From positions 124,001 through 188,000 of the forward strand of contig NZ_JBGCCH010000010.1 of the NCBI RefSeq assembly GCF_041261205.1: a stretch of 64,000 nt of DNA, in the 5' to 3' direction. The notes below the pieces were generated by a model. The model was not told where the DNA came from. It saw nothing but the letters and a program-made list of their open reading frames with translations, and ran no database searches. The translations under genes were made by a program, and so were the position numbers. This document shows positions 18,317 through 27,416 of this stretch, one piece after another. The DNA is from Catenulispora sp. MAP5-51 (GTDB lineage Bacteria > Actinomycetota > Actinomycetes > Streptomycetales > Catenulisporaceae). Numbering within the stretch: the first letter of the stretch is position 1; every line of letters starts with the position of its first letter.

Positions 18317-19683
18317 GGCGAATAGGAGACCTCGGGCACGTCGTAGCAGTTGGTGTCCATGTCCGGCACCCGCGTGACCCAGCCGCCCTTCCCGCCGTCC
18401 GCGGAGTCCTGCCACTGCGCCACGTTGAAGCAGGCATGCGTCGTCCCGCTCGGTGCCTTCACGGTGAACGCCGCCGGCGTGATGATCCCGTGCGCGTCAT
18501 AAGGCTTCCCGGAGTTCATGAACTTCTCGACGCACACCCGCGTCACATCCGCCCCGCACGAAGCCACCGCGTCGGTGAGCCACTGCGCGGAGGCCCAGCC
18601 GTCGATCTCCCACTCCGACAGCTTCCCCTCCCGATCGGGGAAGTACTTCGCCATCGCGTCCCGGAACGCCTTCACCGCCGGGTTCGAGGTGTCCTCGTAG
18701 TTGGCGTCGGAGGAGTTGGCGTACAACAGGTTCCGGCACTTCGGCGCGTCCTTGTACGTCGTGGCGACCGTGGCGTCCCAGCTCTGCACCGTCGTCATCT
18801 TCGCCTTGATCGGCACCCCGGCGTCCTCGATCGCCTTGCACAGCCTGGCGTTCCCGTCGGTGTCGATGGTGTCGAAGACGACGTCCACGCCCTTGTTCTT
18901 CATGTCCAGAGCCGCCGAATCGAAGTCCGCCAAGGCGATGTCCAACTGCTCCGGGACGACCGTGAACCCCTCCGCGCGCAGCGCCTGGGCCTCGTAGGAG
19001 GCGAAGCGTGCCGAGTCCGCCTGGTTGTACGAGACGAGCCCGGCGACGTGCGCCTTCAACACCGTCTTCGCGTAGTGCTCGGCCTCGGTGGACGAATACA
19101 GCTTCCCCTGCCAGCCGATGCTCTTGCCGTCGCGCGGGTAGTCGCTGCCGTAGATCGAGTACAGGTGCGGGTACTGGTCGTAGGCGTTGCTGATCGGCTC
19201 GCCGCCGATGTCGGGCACGTCCTTGGCCGAGACGTAGGACGCGCCGTCGTACTGGAAGATCGAGTTGCCGGCGAACGCGAAGACTTCGTCCTGGTCGATC
19301 AGGGTGTGCGCGCACGACACATCGGTCCCGCCGACGCCCTGGTCGTCGCACGTCACGAAGCTGATCTGGCGGCCGTCGACCCCGCCGGCGGCGTTCAGCG
19401 CCTTGAAGAACGCCTGCGCGCCGTACATCGGGCCGGAGAAGGTGTCCGGGCCGAGCAGCGAGTCCACCGAGTCGATCATCCCGATCTTGATCGAGGTCGG
19501 GGTGATTCCCACGTCGCTGGCCGGGTTCGCGGATCCGGCGGCCGTCGTCCCGGGCGCGCCCGGGGTCTGCGAGGCGAAGGCCGAATCCGGAAGGCGGGTC
19601 CCGCAGGCCGCGGCCGCGAGCAGCGGAAGACCCGCTCCGAGCACGAAGACCAGCCGTGTCCGCTGGATCCGTCGCATCGGCAT
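18313..19683 (-). CDS. Liv-type periplasmic-binding lipoprotein
   Basis: This 456-residue protein has a lipoprotein signal (lipobox AAAAC, Cys27) and a type I periplasmic-binding fold. SIKIGMIDSVDSLLGPDTFSG (in parts SIKIGMIDSV and LLGPDTFSG) opens lobe one, and KALNAAGGVDGRQISFVTCDD is typical of the branched-chain amino acid/amide family. Several Cys pairs suggest disulfides outside the cell. No permease or ATPase is adjacent. The window's only matching transporter lacks a binding protein and lies 26 kb away (44250-47625), so the two might work together; that is speculation. Its 3' end overlaps btuD by four bases. Confidence 0.85.
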   Translation of the reverse strand: MPMRRIQRTRLVFVLGAGLPLLAAAACGTRLPDSAFASQTPGAPGTTAAGSANPASDVGITPTSIKIGMIDSVDSLLGPDTFSGPMYGAQAFFKALNAAGGVDGRQISFVTCDDQGVGGTDVSCAHTLIDQDEVFAFAGNSIFQYDGASYVSAKDVPDIGGEPISNAYDQYPHLYSIYGSDYPRDGKSIGWQGKLYSSTEAEHYAKTVLKAHVAGLVSYNQADSARFASYEAQALRAEGFTVVPEQLDIALADFDSAALDMKNKGVDVVFDTIDTDGNARLCKAIEDAGVPIKAKMTTVQSWDATVATTYKDAPKCRNLLYANSSDANYEDTSNPAVKAFRDAMAKYFPDREGKLSEWEIDGWASAQWLTDAVASCGADVTRVCVEKFMNSGKPYDAHGIITPAAFTVKAPSGTTHACFNVAQWQDSADGGKGGWVTRVPDMDTNCYDVPEVSYSP

Positions 19684-19709
19684 CGGCCCTCCCCGGCCCT
19701 ACAGAGACG

Positions 19710-19741
19710 CAGCGACTCAGCCCTACAGCGACTCAGCCCTT
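19710..19741. repeat. Tandem duplication, 16 bp x 2
   Basis: CAGCGACTCAGCCCTA (19710-19725) is followed directly by CAGCGACTCAGCCCTT (19726-19741). It lies in the 91-base gap after the stop of the minus-strand gene at 19775 and before the start of the binding-protein gene. Confidence 0.7.
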
Positions 19742-19774
19742 CTGATGCTTGGCCCTTCAGCCCCTCGGCGTGCG

Positions 19775-20146
19775 TCAGGGATCGACGCTCGTCGTCCCTC
19801 CACTGGTGCCGCTGCTCTGCCCGCTGCCGCTCAGCGGCGTCCCGGTGCTGATCGGAGGCGCGGGAGGACCTCCGCTGCCGCCGCCGGGCACGACGGTCGT
19901 GATGCTCGTGTGCGTCGAGTGCGCCACGGCGGCGATCCCGCCGACCATGCCGAACCCCGCGACACACAGCACGCCGGCCGCGACGCCGGTGCGCACCCGC
20001 TGCCGGTGGCGGATGTGCCCGCCGAGGACCGCCACGGTCGCCATCACGTCGTCCACGTCCGGCAACGCCGGCTCCCCGGCGGTGAAGGCGGTCTCCATCA
20101 GACCGCGCATCGCGTCCTTGCCCGCGGACGCGTCCACCGCGTTCAT
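19775..20146 (-). CDS. Single-pass membrane protein paired with SigE-family sigma factor
   Basis: The 123-residue protein starts at ATG 20146, preceded by AAGGGAGGA at good spacing. It has a cytoplasmic part (1-53), one membrane helix (about 54-75) and a Gly/Pro/Ser-rich external tail. It lies 35 bases after the sigma-factor gene on the same strand. Its place and topology suit an anti-sigma factor, but the zinc-anti-sigma HxxxCxxC motif is absent, so the role is only a guess. The C-terminal tail is low-complexity. Confidence 0.7.
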   Translation of the reverse strand: MNAVDASAGKDAMRGLMETAFTAGEPALPDVDDVMATVAVLGGHIRHRQRVRTGVAAGVLCVAGFGMVGGIAAVAHSTHTSITTVVPGGGSGGPPAPPISTGTPLSGSGQSSGTSGGTTSVDP

Positions 20147-20181
20147 CCGTGTCCTCCCTTCGCCGGCTCCGCGCCCATCGT

Positions 20182-20676
20182 TCAGACCGCCTGGTGTACA
20201 GACGAGTCGAGCAGACCTTTCAGTTTCGCCAGAGCGCGTGCGGTGTCCGACTTCACGGTGTTGGCCTTCATGCCGAGCGCCTCGGCGGTGGCCTCCACGC
20301 TCATATCGTCCCAGAACCGCAGTGCCACGACGGCACGCTGGCGCGGGGAGAGCTGCTTGAGCGCCGCCATCAGGGCCAGCCGGGTCTCGATCTCCGGGCC
20401 CTCGGTGCCGGCGTCGGGCAGGTCGGCGGTGACGAGTTCGTGGTTGCGGCGCTTGCGCGACTCGTCGATGTAGGTGCGCACCAGGACCTGGCGCGCGTAG
20501 GAGTCGACGGCTTCCACGGCGCGCACCCGCGGCCAGGCGACGAAGAGTTTGGCCAGCGTCTGCTGGGTGAGGTCCTGCGCCTGGTGCCAGTCGCCGCACA
20601 GCAGATACGCGGTCCGTCGCAGCGCGCCCTGGCGGGCGCTGACGAACTCGCGGAAATCCTCGGTCCCCGACCGCAT
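20182..20676 (-). CDS. SigE-family ECF-like RNA polymerase sigma factor
   Basis: The 164-residue protein has sigma region 2 (FREFVSARQGALRRTAYLLCG and AQDLTQQTLAKLFVAW) and region 4 (LSPRQRAVVALRFWDDMSVEATAEALG followed by NTVKSDTARALAKLKGLL, given in pieces). This matches the SigE/M family common in actinomycetes. It probably forms an operon with the membrane protein downstream. The target promoter is unknown. It is distinct from the second sigma factor at 23481, which shares the same family layout. Confidence 0.88.
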   Translation of the reverse strand: MRSGTEDFREFVSARQGALRRTAYLLCGDWHQAQDLTQQTLAKLFVAWPRVRAVEAVDSYARQVLVRTYIDESRKRRNHELVTADLPDAGTEGPEIETRLALMAALKQLSPRQRAVVALRFWDDMSVEATAEALGMKANTVKSDTARALAKLKGLLDSSVHQAV

Positions 20677-20785
20677 CCGTATCAGTGGCCTTCACACGTT
20701 TTCGGCGGTATGCCTGGACTGCTCAGGTGGCGCTGGGCCTCGTCGTCGGTTTTTCCGACCGCACTGAGGGGGTGCGGGGGACGGA

Positions 20786-21685
20786 TCAGCCGCCCGAACC
20801 CACGACCGCGGTGGTCAGCAGGCCGAGGACGGCCGTGGCCGCGTCGGCCGCCGGGTCGGTGTCCGAGGCGGTTTCCAGGTCGTAATACCCTGCGTCGTCC
20901 TTCGCACTCCCCCGGGTGTAGGTGAGGACCACGTAGCGGCCGCGGCGCTGCGCCACGACCGAGATCGCGACGTGGCTCTGGGTGTCGGTGTAGACGAACA
21001 CCCCCTGGGAGTTGTCCCAGGACGGGCCGACCTCGCCGATGCCGCCGCCGACGATCTGGTCCTTGGCGCCGTCCGCCGGTCCGCCGCAGTTGGGCGCGTT
21101 GGGGTCGACGGTGCCCATGCCGGCCACGGCGGCCTGGGCGGCGTCCGAGGTCGTGTAGGCGATGGCGGTGCTGACGACCCAGTGCGTCGGGTTCCCGTCG
21201 GCGGTCGGGGAGGATCCGCTGGAGTTCGACGAGGTCGGGTTGCTGGAACCGCCCTTGTGGCCGTGGCTCGAGGAGGACGAGCTCGACGTGGTCGCCGGCG
21301 CCACCGGATCGCCGGGCAGCGCGTCGGCACGGAAGTAGGTGGTGACCGGTTCCAGCGACTTCTGCTTGGTGTCGATCATGTTCTGCGTGCACGCCCACGC
21401 CTGCTTGAGCAGGATCTTCGAGGCATCCGCACCCTGCCATATCTGCCACTTGTTGTCAGTGGCGAATGCACTGTCCAACTCCTGGGTAGTGATCTGCAAG
21501 GAGTTGAGGACCTGCACGTCGTTCTCGTTGGCATCGGCGTTCGCCAGCGACTGCGACGCCGAGGCACTGGATGCCGCGGAACCGCTGCCGGAGGAGGAGC
21601 CGGAACACGCCGTCATCGACAGCGCGGTGAGCACCGTTGCCGCGCCGGCGGCGGCGCTGCGCGAAAACCGCCGAGATATCCGCAT
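20786..21685 (-). CDS. Hypothetical lipoprotein
   Basis: The 299-residue protein starts at ATG 21685 (a longer frame to 21733 lacks support). A lipobox SMTAC places the modified Cys at 27. A Ser/Ala-rich linker follows, then a mixed region with a second Ser-rich linker (about 135-165), and a C-terminal domain (about 165-290) that ends hydrophobically. The WVVSTAIAYTTSDAAQAAV and VFVYTDTQSHVAISVVAQ segments suggest a beta-rich sensor-like domain similar to PknH-like or other extracytoplasmic lipoprotein domains, but I cannot name a family. It sits between the acyl-CoA ligase and sigma-factor genes on the same strand. Confidence 0.75.
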   Translation of the reverse strand: MRISRRFSRSAAAGAATVLTALSMTACSGSSSGSGSAASSASASQSLANADANENDVQVLNSLQITTQELDSAFATDNKWQIWQGADASKILLKQAWACTQNMIDTKQKSLEPVTTYFRADALPGDPVAPATTSSSSSSSHGHKGGSSNPTSSNSSGSSPTADGNPTHWVVSTAIAYTTSDAAQAAVAGMGTVDPNAPNCGGPADGAKDQIVGGGIGEVGPSWDNSQGVFVYTDTQSHVAISVVAQRRGRYVVLTYTRGSAKDDAGYYDLETASDTDPAADAATAVLGLLTTAVVGSGG

Positions 21686-21811
21686 GTCCGCGGTGCCTCC
21701 CCTGCCGAGTACTACTGATGTTCCAGCGCTCAAGTTCTCGGCACTCTACACTGCGGACTTTTCTACGGAAGACGCGTTGAGGCGCTGGTCTACAACGCTT
21801 TTACAACGCTC

Positions 21812-23437
<1,626 letters not shown>

Positions 23438-23462
23438 CGCTGACCTCCTGAGTTGTTGAGGT

Positions 23463-23474
23463 TACCGATCGGTA
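23463..23474. promoter_or_regulatory. Perfect 12-base palindrome upstream of acyl-CoA ligase
   Basis: TACCGATCGGTA is a perfect palindrome lying 26 bases upstream of the ligase start and 7 bases from the 3' end of the sigma-factor gene. The ACCGATCGGT core resembles operators of TetR-family repressors of fatty-acid genes in actinobacteria. No such repressor gene is adjacent. Confidence 0.45.
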
Positions 23475-23480
23475 CACCGG

Positions 23481-24053
23481 TCAGTCTGCATCGACCCTGG
23501 CGGATTTCGGAAGGGGTTCTCCGGCAAGCGGGCTAAGCGGAGCGGGGATCGCGATGCGCGCGTCGCGCAACGCGCCATCGGTCCGAAGCTTGGCAAGTGC
23601 GCGGGAAGCGGTGGATTTCACCGTGCCGACTGAGATCCCCATAACTTCGGCCGTCTCGGCTTCGGACAGATCCTCGTAATAGCGCAGAACGACCACCGCG
23701 CGCTGGCGGCGCGGCAGCTGCGCCAGCGAGTTCCAGACCGTGGAGCGCAATTCGATCTCCGCCGGCCGCGTGTCCTCCCAGACCTGTTCGGGCAGCTGGT
23801 CGGTGGCGTACTCCTCGACGCGGCGCTTGCGCCACCAGGAGGTCTGGGTGTTCACCAGGACGCGGCGTACGTATCCGTCGAGTGCGCCTTTGTCCTGGAT
23901 GCGGCCCCACGACAGATAAGTCTTGGCCAGCGCGGTCTGCAGAAGGTCTTCGGCGTCGGCGCGGTTGCCGGTCAGCAGATAGGCGACGCGTAGCAGAGCG
24001 CCGGACCGTTCGGTGACATAGCGAGAGAACTCTTGGTCTCTGTCCGCCGTCAC
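23481..24053 (-). CDS. SigE-family ECF-like RNA polymerase sigma factor
   Basis: The 190-residue protein has region 2 (FSRYVTERSGALLRVAYLLTG, NRADAEDLLQTALAKTYLSW) and region 4 (LPRRQRAVVVLRYYEDLSEAETAEVMG, then SVGTVKSTASRALAKLR), given in pieces. A 27-residue tail follows region 4, ending in SARVDAD. No anti-sigma gene is adjacent. It is a paralogue of the sigma factor at 20182; the two flank an acyl-CoA ligase and a lipoprotein on the same strand. Confidence 0.88.
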   Translation of the reverse strand: MTADRDQEFSRYVTERSGALLRVAYLLTGNRADAEDLLQTALAKTYLSWGRIQDKGALDGYVRRVLVNTQTSWWRKRRVEEYATDQLPEQVWEDTRPAEIELRSTVWNSLAQLPRRQRAVVVLRYYEDLSEAETAEVMGISVGTVKSTASRALAKLRTDGALRDARIAIPAPLSPLAGEPLPKSARVDAD

Positions 24054-24310
24054 GCCACAACGTTATGCCGAGGGGACGCCGGGATGACAATCGAGAGGCG
24101 GCCCGGCGTGGTGCCGATCTGGGTGTTGTGGGCAGGGCACAGAAATCACGGCTACTTCTTAGTAGATGCCCTACCGCTGGGCCCCAGTATTGAGTACCGT
24201 TTGCGCAACGATCCCACCACATCAGTGGACATTGATCACACACAGCACAGCGGACACAGCGGCAACGGGGGCCGCCTCATTCCGAGCTTTTGAGCCGAGG
24301 CGGGCGACAC
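24054..24310. other. Divergent intergenic region
   Basis: About 257 bases (313 to the next main start) separate the sigma-factor gene from the low-complexity-protein gene. This region has a locally lower GC content (AAATCACGGCTACTTCTTAG and similar) than its surroundings, and must hold both promoters. I can name no clear consensus promoter or hairpin. Confidence 0.4.
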
Positions 24311-24370
24311 ATGGTGACTCAGAGCAGGGTTCCGGACTCGGACTCCGGAGAACGGTCAGGCAGCCGATGA
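24311..24370 (+). CDS. Possible 19-residue leader ORF coupled to downstream gene
   Basis: ATG 24311 opens a 19-residue frame (MVTQSRVPDSDSGERSGSR) that ends TGA at 24368-24370. That stop overlaps the ATG of the next gene as ATGA. The downstream gene has no Shine-Dalgarno sequence of its own, so translation of this small frame may deliver ribosomes to it by coupling. The peptide itself is Ser/Asp/Arg-rich, without a recognisable family. Confidence 0.35.
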   Translation: MVTQSRVPDSDSGERSGSR

Positions 24371-26061
24371 GCCTCGCGTACGGCGAGCAGCAGAGGAACA
24401 GCTCGGCTTTGAGCGCGTCCGGGGCCGGCGGTCACCGGGAGCTCGAGCGCCAGTACCACGTTGTGCTGCAGGACTCGCTGGGCCACCCGGCGCTCGGTTT
24501 CCGCGAGGGCACCTGGTTCCGGCTGACAGTCTCCGGCCCGCAGCCGATGCAGCTGCGCGGGGCGATCCGGACGTGCCCGCACGCCGCCGGGTCGATCGTG
24601 CAGATCGCCTGCTGGTGGATGCGCGAGAACCCGATGCAGCCGCGGTCCCTGGACCTGGCCACCGAGCTGGCGCTGACGGTCGGCGAACTCGTGCGGGTGT
24701 GCCCGGCCGACGGGCTCGGGACGACCTCGATGGACCTGCTGCCGATGGCGATGGCCGCGGTGGCGCAGAGCGGGCCGCCGGTGTCCGCGGCCCCGGCGCT
24801 GCCCAGCGGATCCGGCGCCTACTCGACGTCCGGCTCGGCCTTCGGATCGACCCCGGCGCTGGGTTCTTCCGCGTCGACCTCCTCGGATCCCTTCGGTTCC
24901 GGCCCCGCGTTCGGCTCGACGAGCACCGACCCTTTGTACGGCACCGGGACGAGTTCGAGCTCTGCGACAAGTGGCTACGGTTCCACGAGCGCGTATGGCT
25001 CGACGAGTTCTTCCGGCGCCTACAGCAGCCAGACGAGCGGTTACGGGTCTTCCAGCGCTTATGGCTCGGGCTCGCCGTCGACGGACGCCTACGGTTCCTC
25101 GACCGCTTCGTCGGGCGGCTACAGCTCCTCGGCCGGCGCGACCGATGCCTACAGCTCCGGCTCGGGTGCTTATGGATCCACCACGAGCTCTTCGGGCGGG
25201 TACAGCTCAACCAGTTCGTCGGGCGGGTACAGCTCGACGAGTTCTTCGGGCGGCTACGGCTCGACCAGTACCTCAAGTTCTTCGGGCGGCTGGGGGTCGG
25301 GTTCGTACGCATCGCTCGCGGACCCGCTGAACGATCCTCTGCCCTCCTCATACTCCTCCACGCCCGACCCGTTGAGTCAGAGCACGTATTCGGCATCGCC
25401 CGATCCGCTCGGCCAGAGCGGCTACTCCTCCGGGACGTACGCCACCACCGGTTCGTACGACGCGGCTCCGACCTCCTACCTGCCGGCCGCGACCGGCGCG
25501 CAGGCTGCGAACAACGGGTGGTTCGAGCCCGCCGACGGGACCGGCACCGGAGGGTTCCCGGCCGTGCCGCCCGCGCCGGTCATGGGCCGTCCGGTCAAGC
25601 CGGCACCCGCGCCTTCGGCACCGCCCCCGCCGCCGGCGCCGGGCAAGCCGTACTCGAACGCCCCCGGAGCGGGTGCGGGCCGCGGCTACCAGGGCGGCGC
25701 GACTCAGCAAGCCGCGCTGCCGCCGGCGAACCGTCCCCGCGACACCGGCGCCGACTGGGAGCCGCGTGCCGCCGCGCCGCGCCGCCCGGGTGCCGGAAAC
25801 CCTTCGCACCAGCCGCGTCCGCAGCAGCAGCCCGCGGCCCCGCGTCCGGTGCCCGGCGCCACCGGGCAGCAGCCGCGCCCCCGGCCCCAGCAGCCCCGCG
25901 ACGGCTACGGCCGGCCCGCCGAGCCGCAGCAGGACCTGAGCCGCTCCAGCGACCGCAACGGTGTCCCGCCGCGCCGGCCCGCCGCGGCCGCCACCCCGCA
26001 GCAGCGCGGGACCATGGGGCGCCGTCCGGCGACGCGGCCGGGGCGGCCTTCGGAGCGCTAG
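24367..26061 (+). CDS. Ser/Gly/Tyr low-complexity protein with Arg/Pro-rich tail
   Basis: From ATG 24367 the product is 564 residues in three parts. Residues about 20-135 are a folded-looking domain (ELERQYHVVLQDSLGHPALG, LRGAIRTCPHAAGSIVQIAC) of no family I recognise. Residues about 140-390 are low-complexity Ser/Gly/Thr with about 21 Tyr spaced every 5-15 residues in units such as SGGYSSTSS and SAYGSTS. Residues about 410-564 are Pro/Gln/Arg-rich and basic (RPRPQQPRDGYGRP). This Tyr-rich plus Arg-rich layout resembles eukaryotic condensate-forming proteins. It has no signal peptide or membrane segment. The upstream frame to 24166 is unlikely to be coding. Function unknown. Confidence 0.8.
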   Translation: MSLAYGEQQRNSSALSASGAGGHRELERQYHVVLQDSLGHPALGFREGTWFRLTVSGPQPMQLRGAIRTCPHAAGSIVQIACWWMRENPMQPRSLDLATELALTVGELVRVCPADGLGTTSMDLLPMAMAAVAQSGPPVSAAPALPSGSGAYSTSGSAFGSTPALGSSASTSSDPFGSGPAFGSTSTDPLYGTGTSSSSATSGYGSTSAYGSTSSSGAYSSQTSGYGSSSAYGSGSPSTDAYGSSTASSGGYSSSAGATDAYSSGSGAYGSTTSSSGGYSSTSSSGGYSSTSSSGGYGSTSTSSSSGGWGSGSYASLADPLNDPLPSSYSSTPDPLSQSTYSASPDPLGQSGYSSGTYATTGSYDAAPTSYLPAATGAQAANNGWFEPADGTGTGGFPAVPPAPVMGRPVKPAPAPSAPPPPPAPGKPYSNAPGAGAGRGYQGGATQQAALPPANRPRDTGADWEPRAAAPRRPGAGNPSHQPRPQQQPAAPRPVPGATGQQPRPRPQQPRDGYGRPAEPQQDLSRSSDRNGVPPRRPAAAATPQQRGTMGRRPATRPGRPSER

Positions 26062-26083
26062 GCGGGCGTTGGCGAATGACGTC

Positions 26084-26113
26084 GATCGGGTCGGGCCTTG
26101 GTCCGGCCCGATC
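26084..26113. terminator. Bidirectional terminator hairpin
   Basis: GATCGGGTCGG (26084-26094) pairs with CCGGCCCGATC (26103-26113), with one T-G wobble, around an 8-base loop. It lies between the convergent low-complexity-protein and DUF1906 genes. Confidence 0.7.
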
Positions 26114-26143
26114 AGTCATTTCCGGCGGATCTGGGTAGTCGCC

Positions 26144-27259
26144 TCACTTCAGCGCCGCGACCGGCGCGTCGAGCACGTTCAGATCGATGTTCAGCTTCTT
26201 GCCGCCGTACGTCTCGTTGTGGCCGCCCTGGTACTGCTTGATCCGGCGCGGGCCCGGCCAGTACCGGTCGGCCAGCGTCGGGTCGCCGAACACCCGCGGG
26301 TCCTTGTCCCAGTGCGCGTACCAGGCCACGTCCGCGCGGTAGGCCGCCCGGCTGTCGTACACCAGCGTCATGTCCGCGATCGCGCCCTTGGAGCTGCTGT
26401 AGATCCCTGACACGAACCCGCGGGTGTGCAGCTCGTCGGTCCACGAGTTCAGGAAGGCCTGGACGTCCTGGGTGCAGCCCGGGTTGTTGCGCGGGTAGTA
26501 CTCCATGTCGAAGTAGATCGGGCTGCCCTGGGCGATGCCGAAGAAGGCCGCCCGGTCCGCCGCGTCGTCCGCCGCCTCCTGGCCCTGGGTCCAGCGGCGG
26601 TTGTGGGCGATCAGCGCGGGGTGGCCGTGGCCGGGGTCCTTCCAGCAGGGGGACTGCAGGCCGACGTAGATCGGGAAGAGCTTCCAGCCCTGCCGCGCCA
26701 CCGTCTGGATCCAGTCCGGGGTCAGGTTGCCGTCCGGGCAGGCGCGGTCGATGCCGCCGATGTAAATGCCGACGGCGCGGTACGGCGAGGCGCTGTACCA
26801 GGTGTTCATGACGTCGGCGGAAGGTGCCGCGCAGGTGTCGAAGCCCAGGCCGGAGTAGGTGGCGGCAGCCTTGACCGCCCGATCGGGGAGCTGTGAGCGG
26901 GTCCGCGGGGCGGTTTCGGGGACCTGGTCCGCCGCGTCCTGCGCTGTCGGGTAGCCCTGCGTCCGGGTCACCGTGCCGTCCGAGGCGATCCGCACCGTGT
27001 CGGTCCGCCCCACGGCACCGGCTGGGCAGTCCTGGTTCGGTCCCGGATCGCCGAGGTATACGGCGTGGCGGTCATACCGGATACAGGTATGCGGATCGGC
27101 GCTCAGATCGCGCACCGGCCAGCCCACCGGGACCTCGACGGTCGCGCCGGCGTAGCTCACCTCTTTGAGCCCGGACAGCGGCCCGACCGCCGCCTGGGCG
27201 GCGTTGCCGCAGCTCAGGGTCAGGACGACGGTCAGCACGGCGAGCGGGAACAGACGCAT
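26144..27259 (-). CDS. Secreted DUF1906 (Rv2525c-like) glycoside-hydrolase-like protein
   Basis: The 371-residue protein starts at ATG 27259 with a Sec signal peptide (about 1-24, ending NAAQAA). An N-terminal domain with Cys residues (about 25-125) precedes the DUF1906 TIM-barrel domain (about 130-371). This holds [30 protein letters not shown], and the acidic YFDMEYY motif (D-x-E) matching the GH25-like active site. Rv2525c-type proteins are linked to the cell wall; their substrate is unproven. It has a paralogue fused to CWB2 repeats at 36556. The gene is divergent from the copper ATPase, and its start is about 90 bases from the CsoR-like operator. Confidence 0.85.
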   Translation of the reverse strand: MRLFPLAVLTVVLTLSCGNAAQAAVGPLSGLKEVSYAGATVEVPVGWPVRDLSADPHTCIRYDRHAVYLGDPGPNQDCPAGAVGRTDTVRIASDGTVTRTQGYPTAQDAADQVPETAPRTRSQLPDRAVKAAATYSGLGFDTCAAPSADVMNTWYSASPYRAVGIYIGGIDRACPDGNLTPDWIQTVARQGWKLFPIYVGLQSPCWKDPGHGHPALIAHNRRWTQGQEAADDAADRAAFFGIAQGSPIYFDMEYYPRNNPGCTQDVQAFLNSWTDELHTRGFVSGIYSSSKGAIADMTLVYDSRAAYRADVAWYAHWDKDPRVFGDPTLADRYWPGPRRIKQYQGGHNETYGGKKLNIDLNVLDAPVAALK

Positions 27260-27348
27260 GACCGCTCGTCTACCCGGTGGCGCGGTGACGCTCACTCCCG
27301 GGAACCCCGGCGGCGCAATCGTCATATCGGCTGACCGCCGCTGGCAGA

Positions 27349-27365
27349 ATACCCCCATGGGGTAT
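27349..27365 (+). promoter_or_regulatory. CsoR-type copper operator
   Basis: ATACCCC (27349-27355) and GGGGTAT (27359-27365) form a perfect 7-base inverted repeat around CAT, the form bound by the copper-responsive repressor CsoR. It lies 52 bases before the ATPase start, where release of CsoR by Cu(I) would derepress the gene. No csoR gene is present in this window. Confidence 0.85.
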
Positions 27366-27416
27366 AGCGTTGAGCGCAGTGAGAGACTGAATCCCTTCCG
27401 ACACGCGGAGGCAGCG

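Noticed and set aside
24967-25285. Dense DNA repeats that might be a CRISPR-like array
   Set aside because: They are in-frame codons for Ser/Gly/Tyr repeats with variable spacing, not identical repeats with unique spacers.
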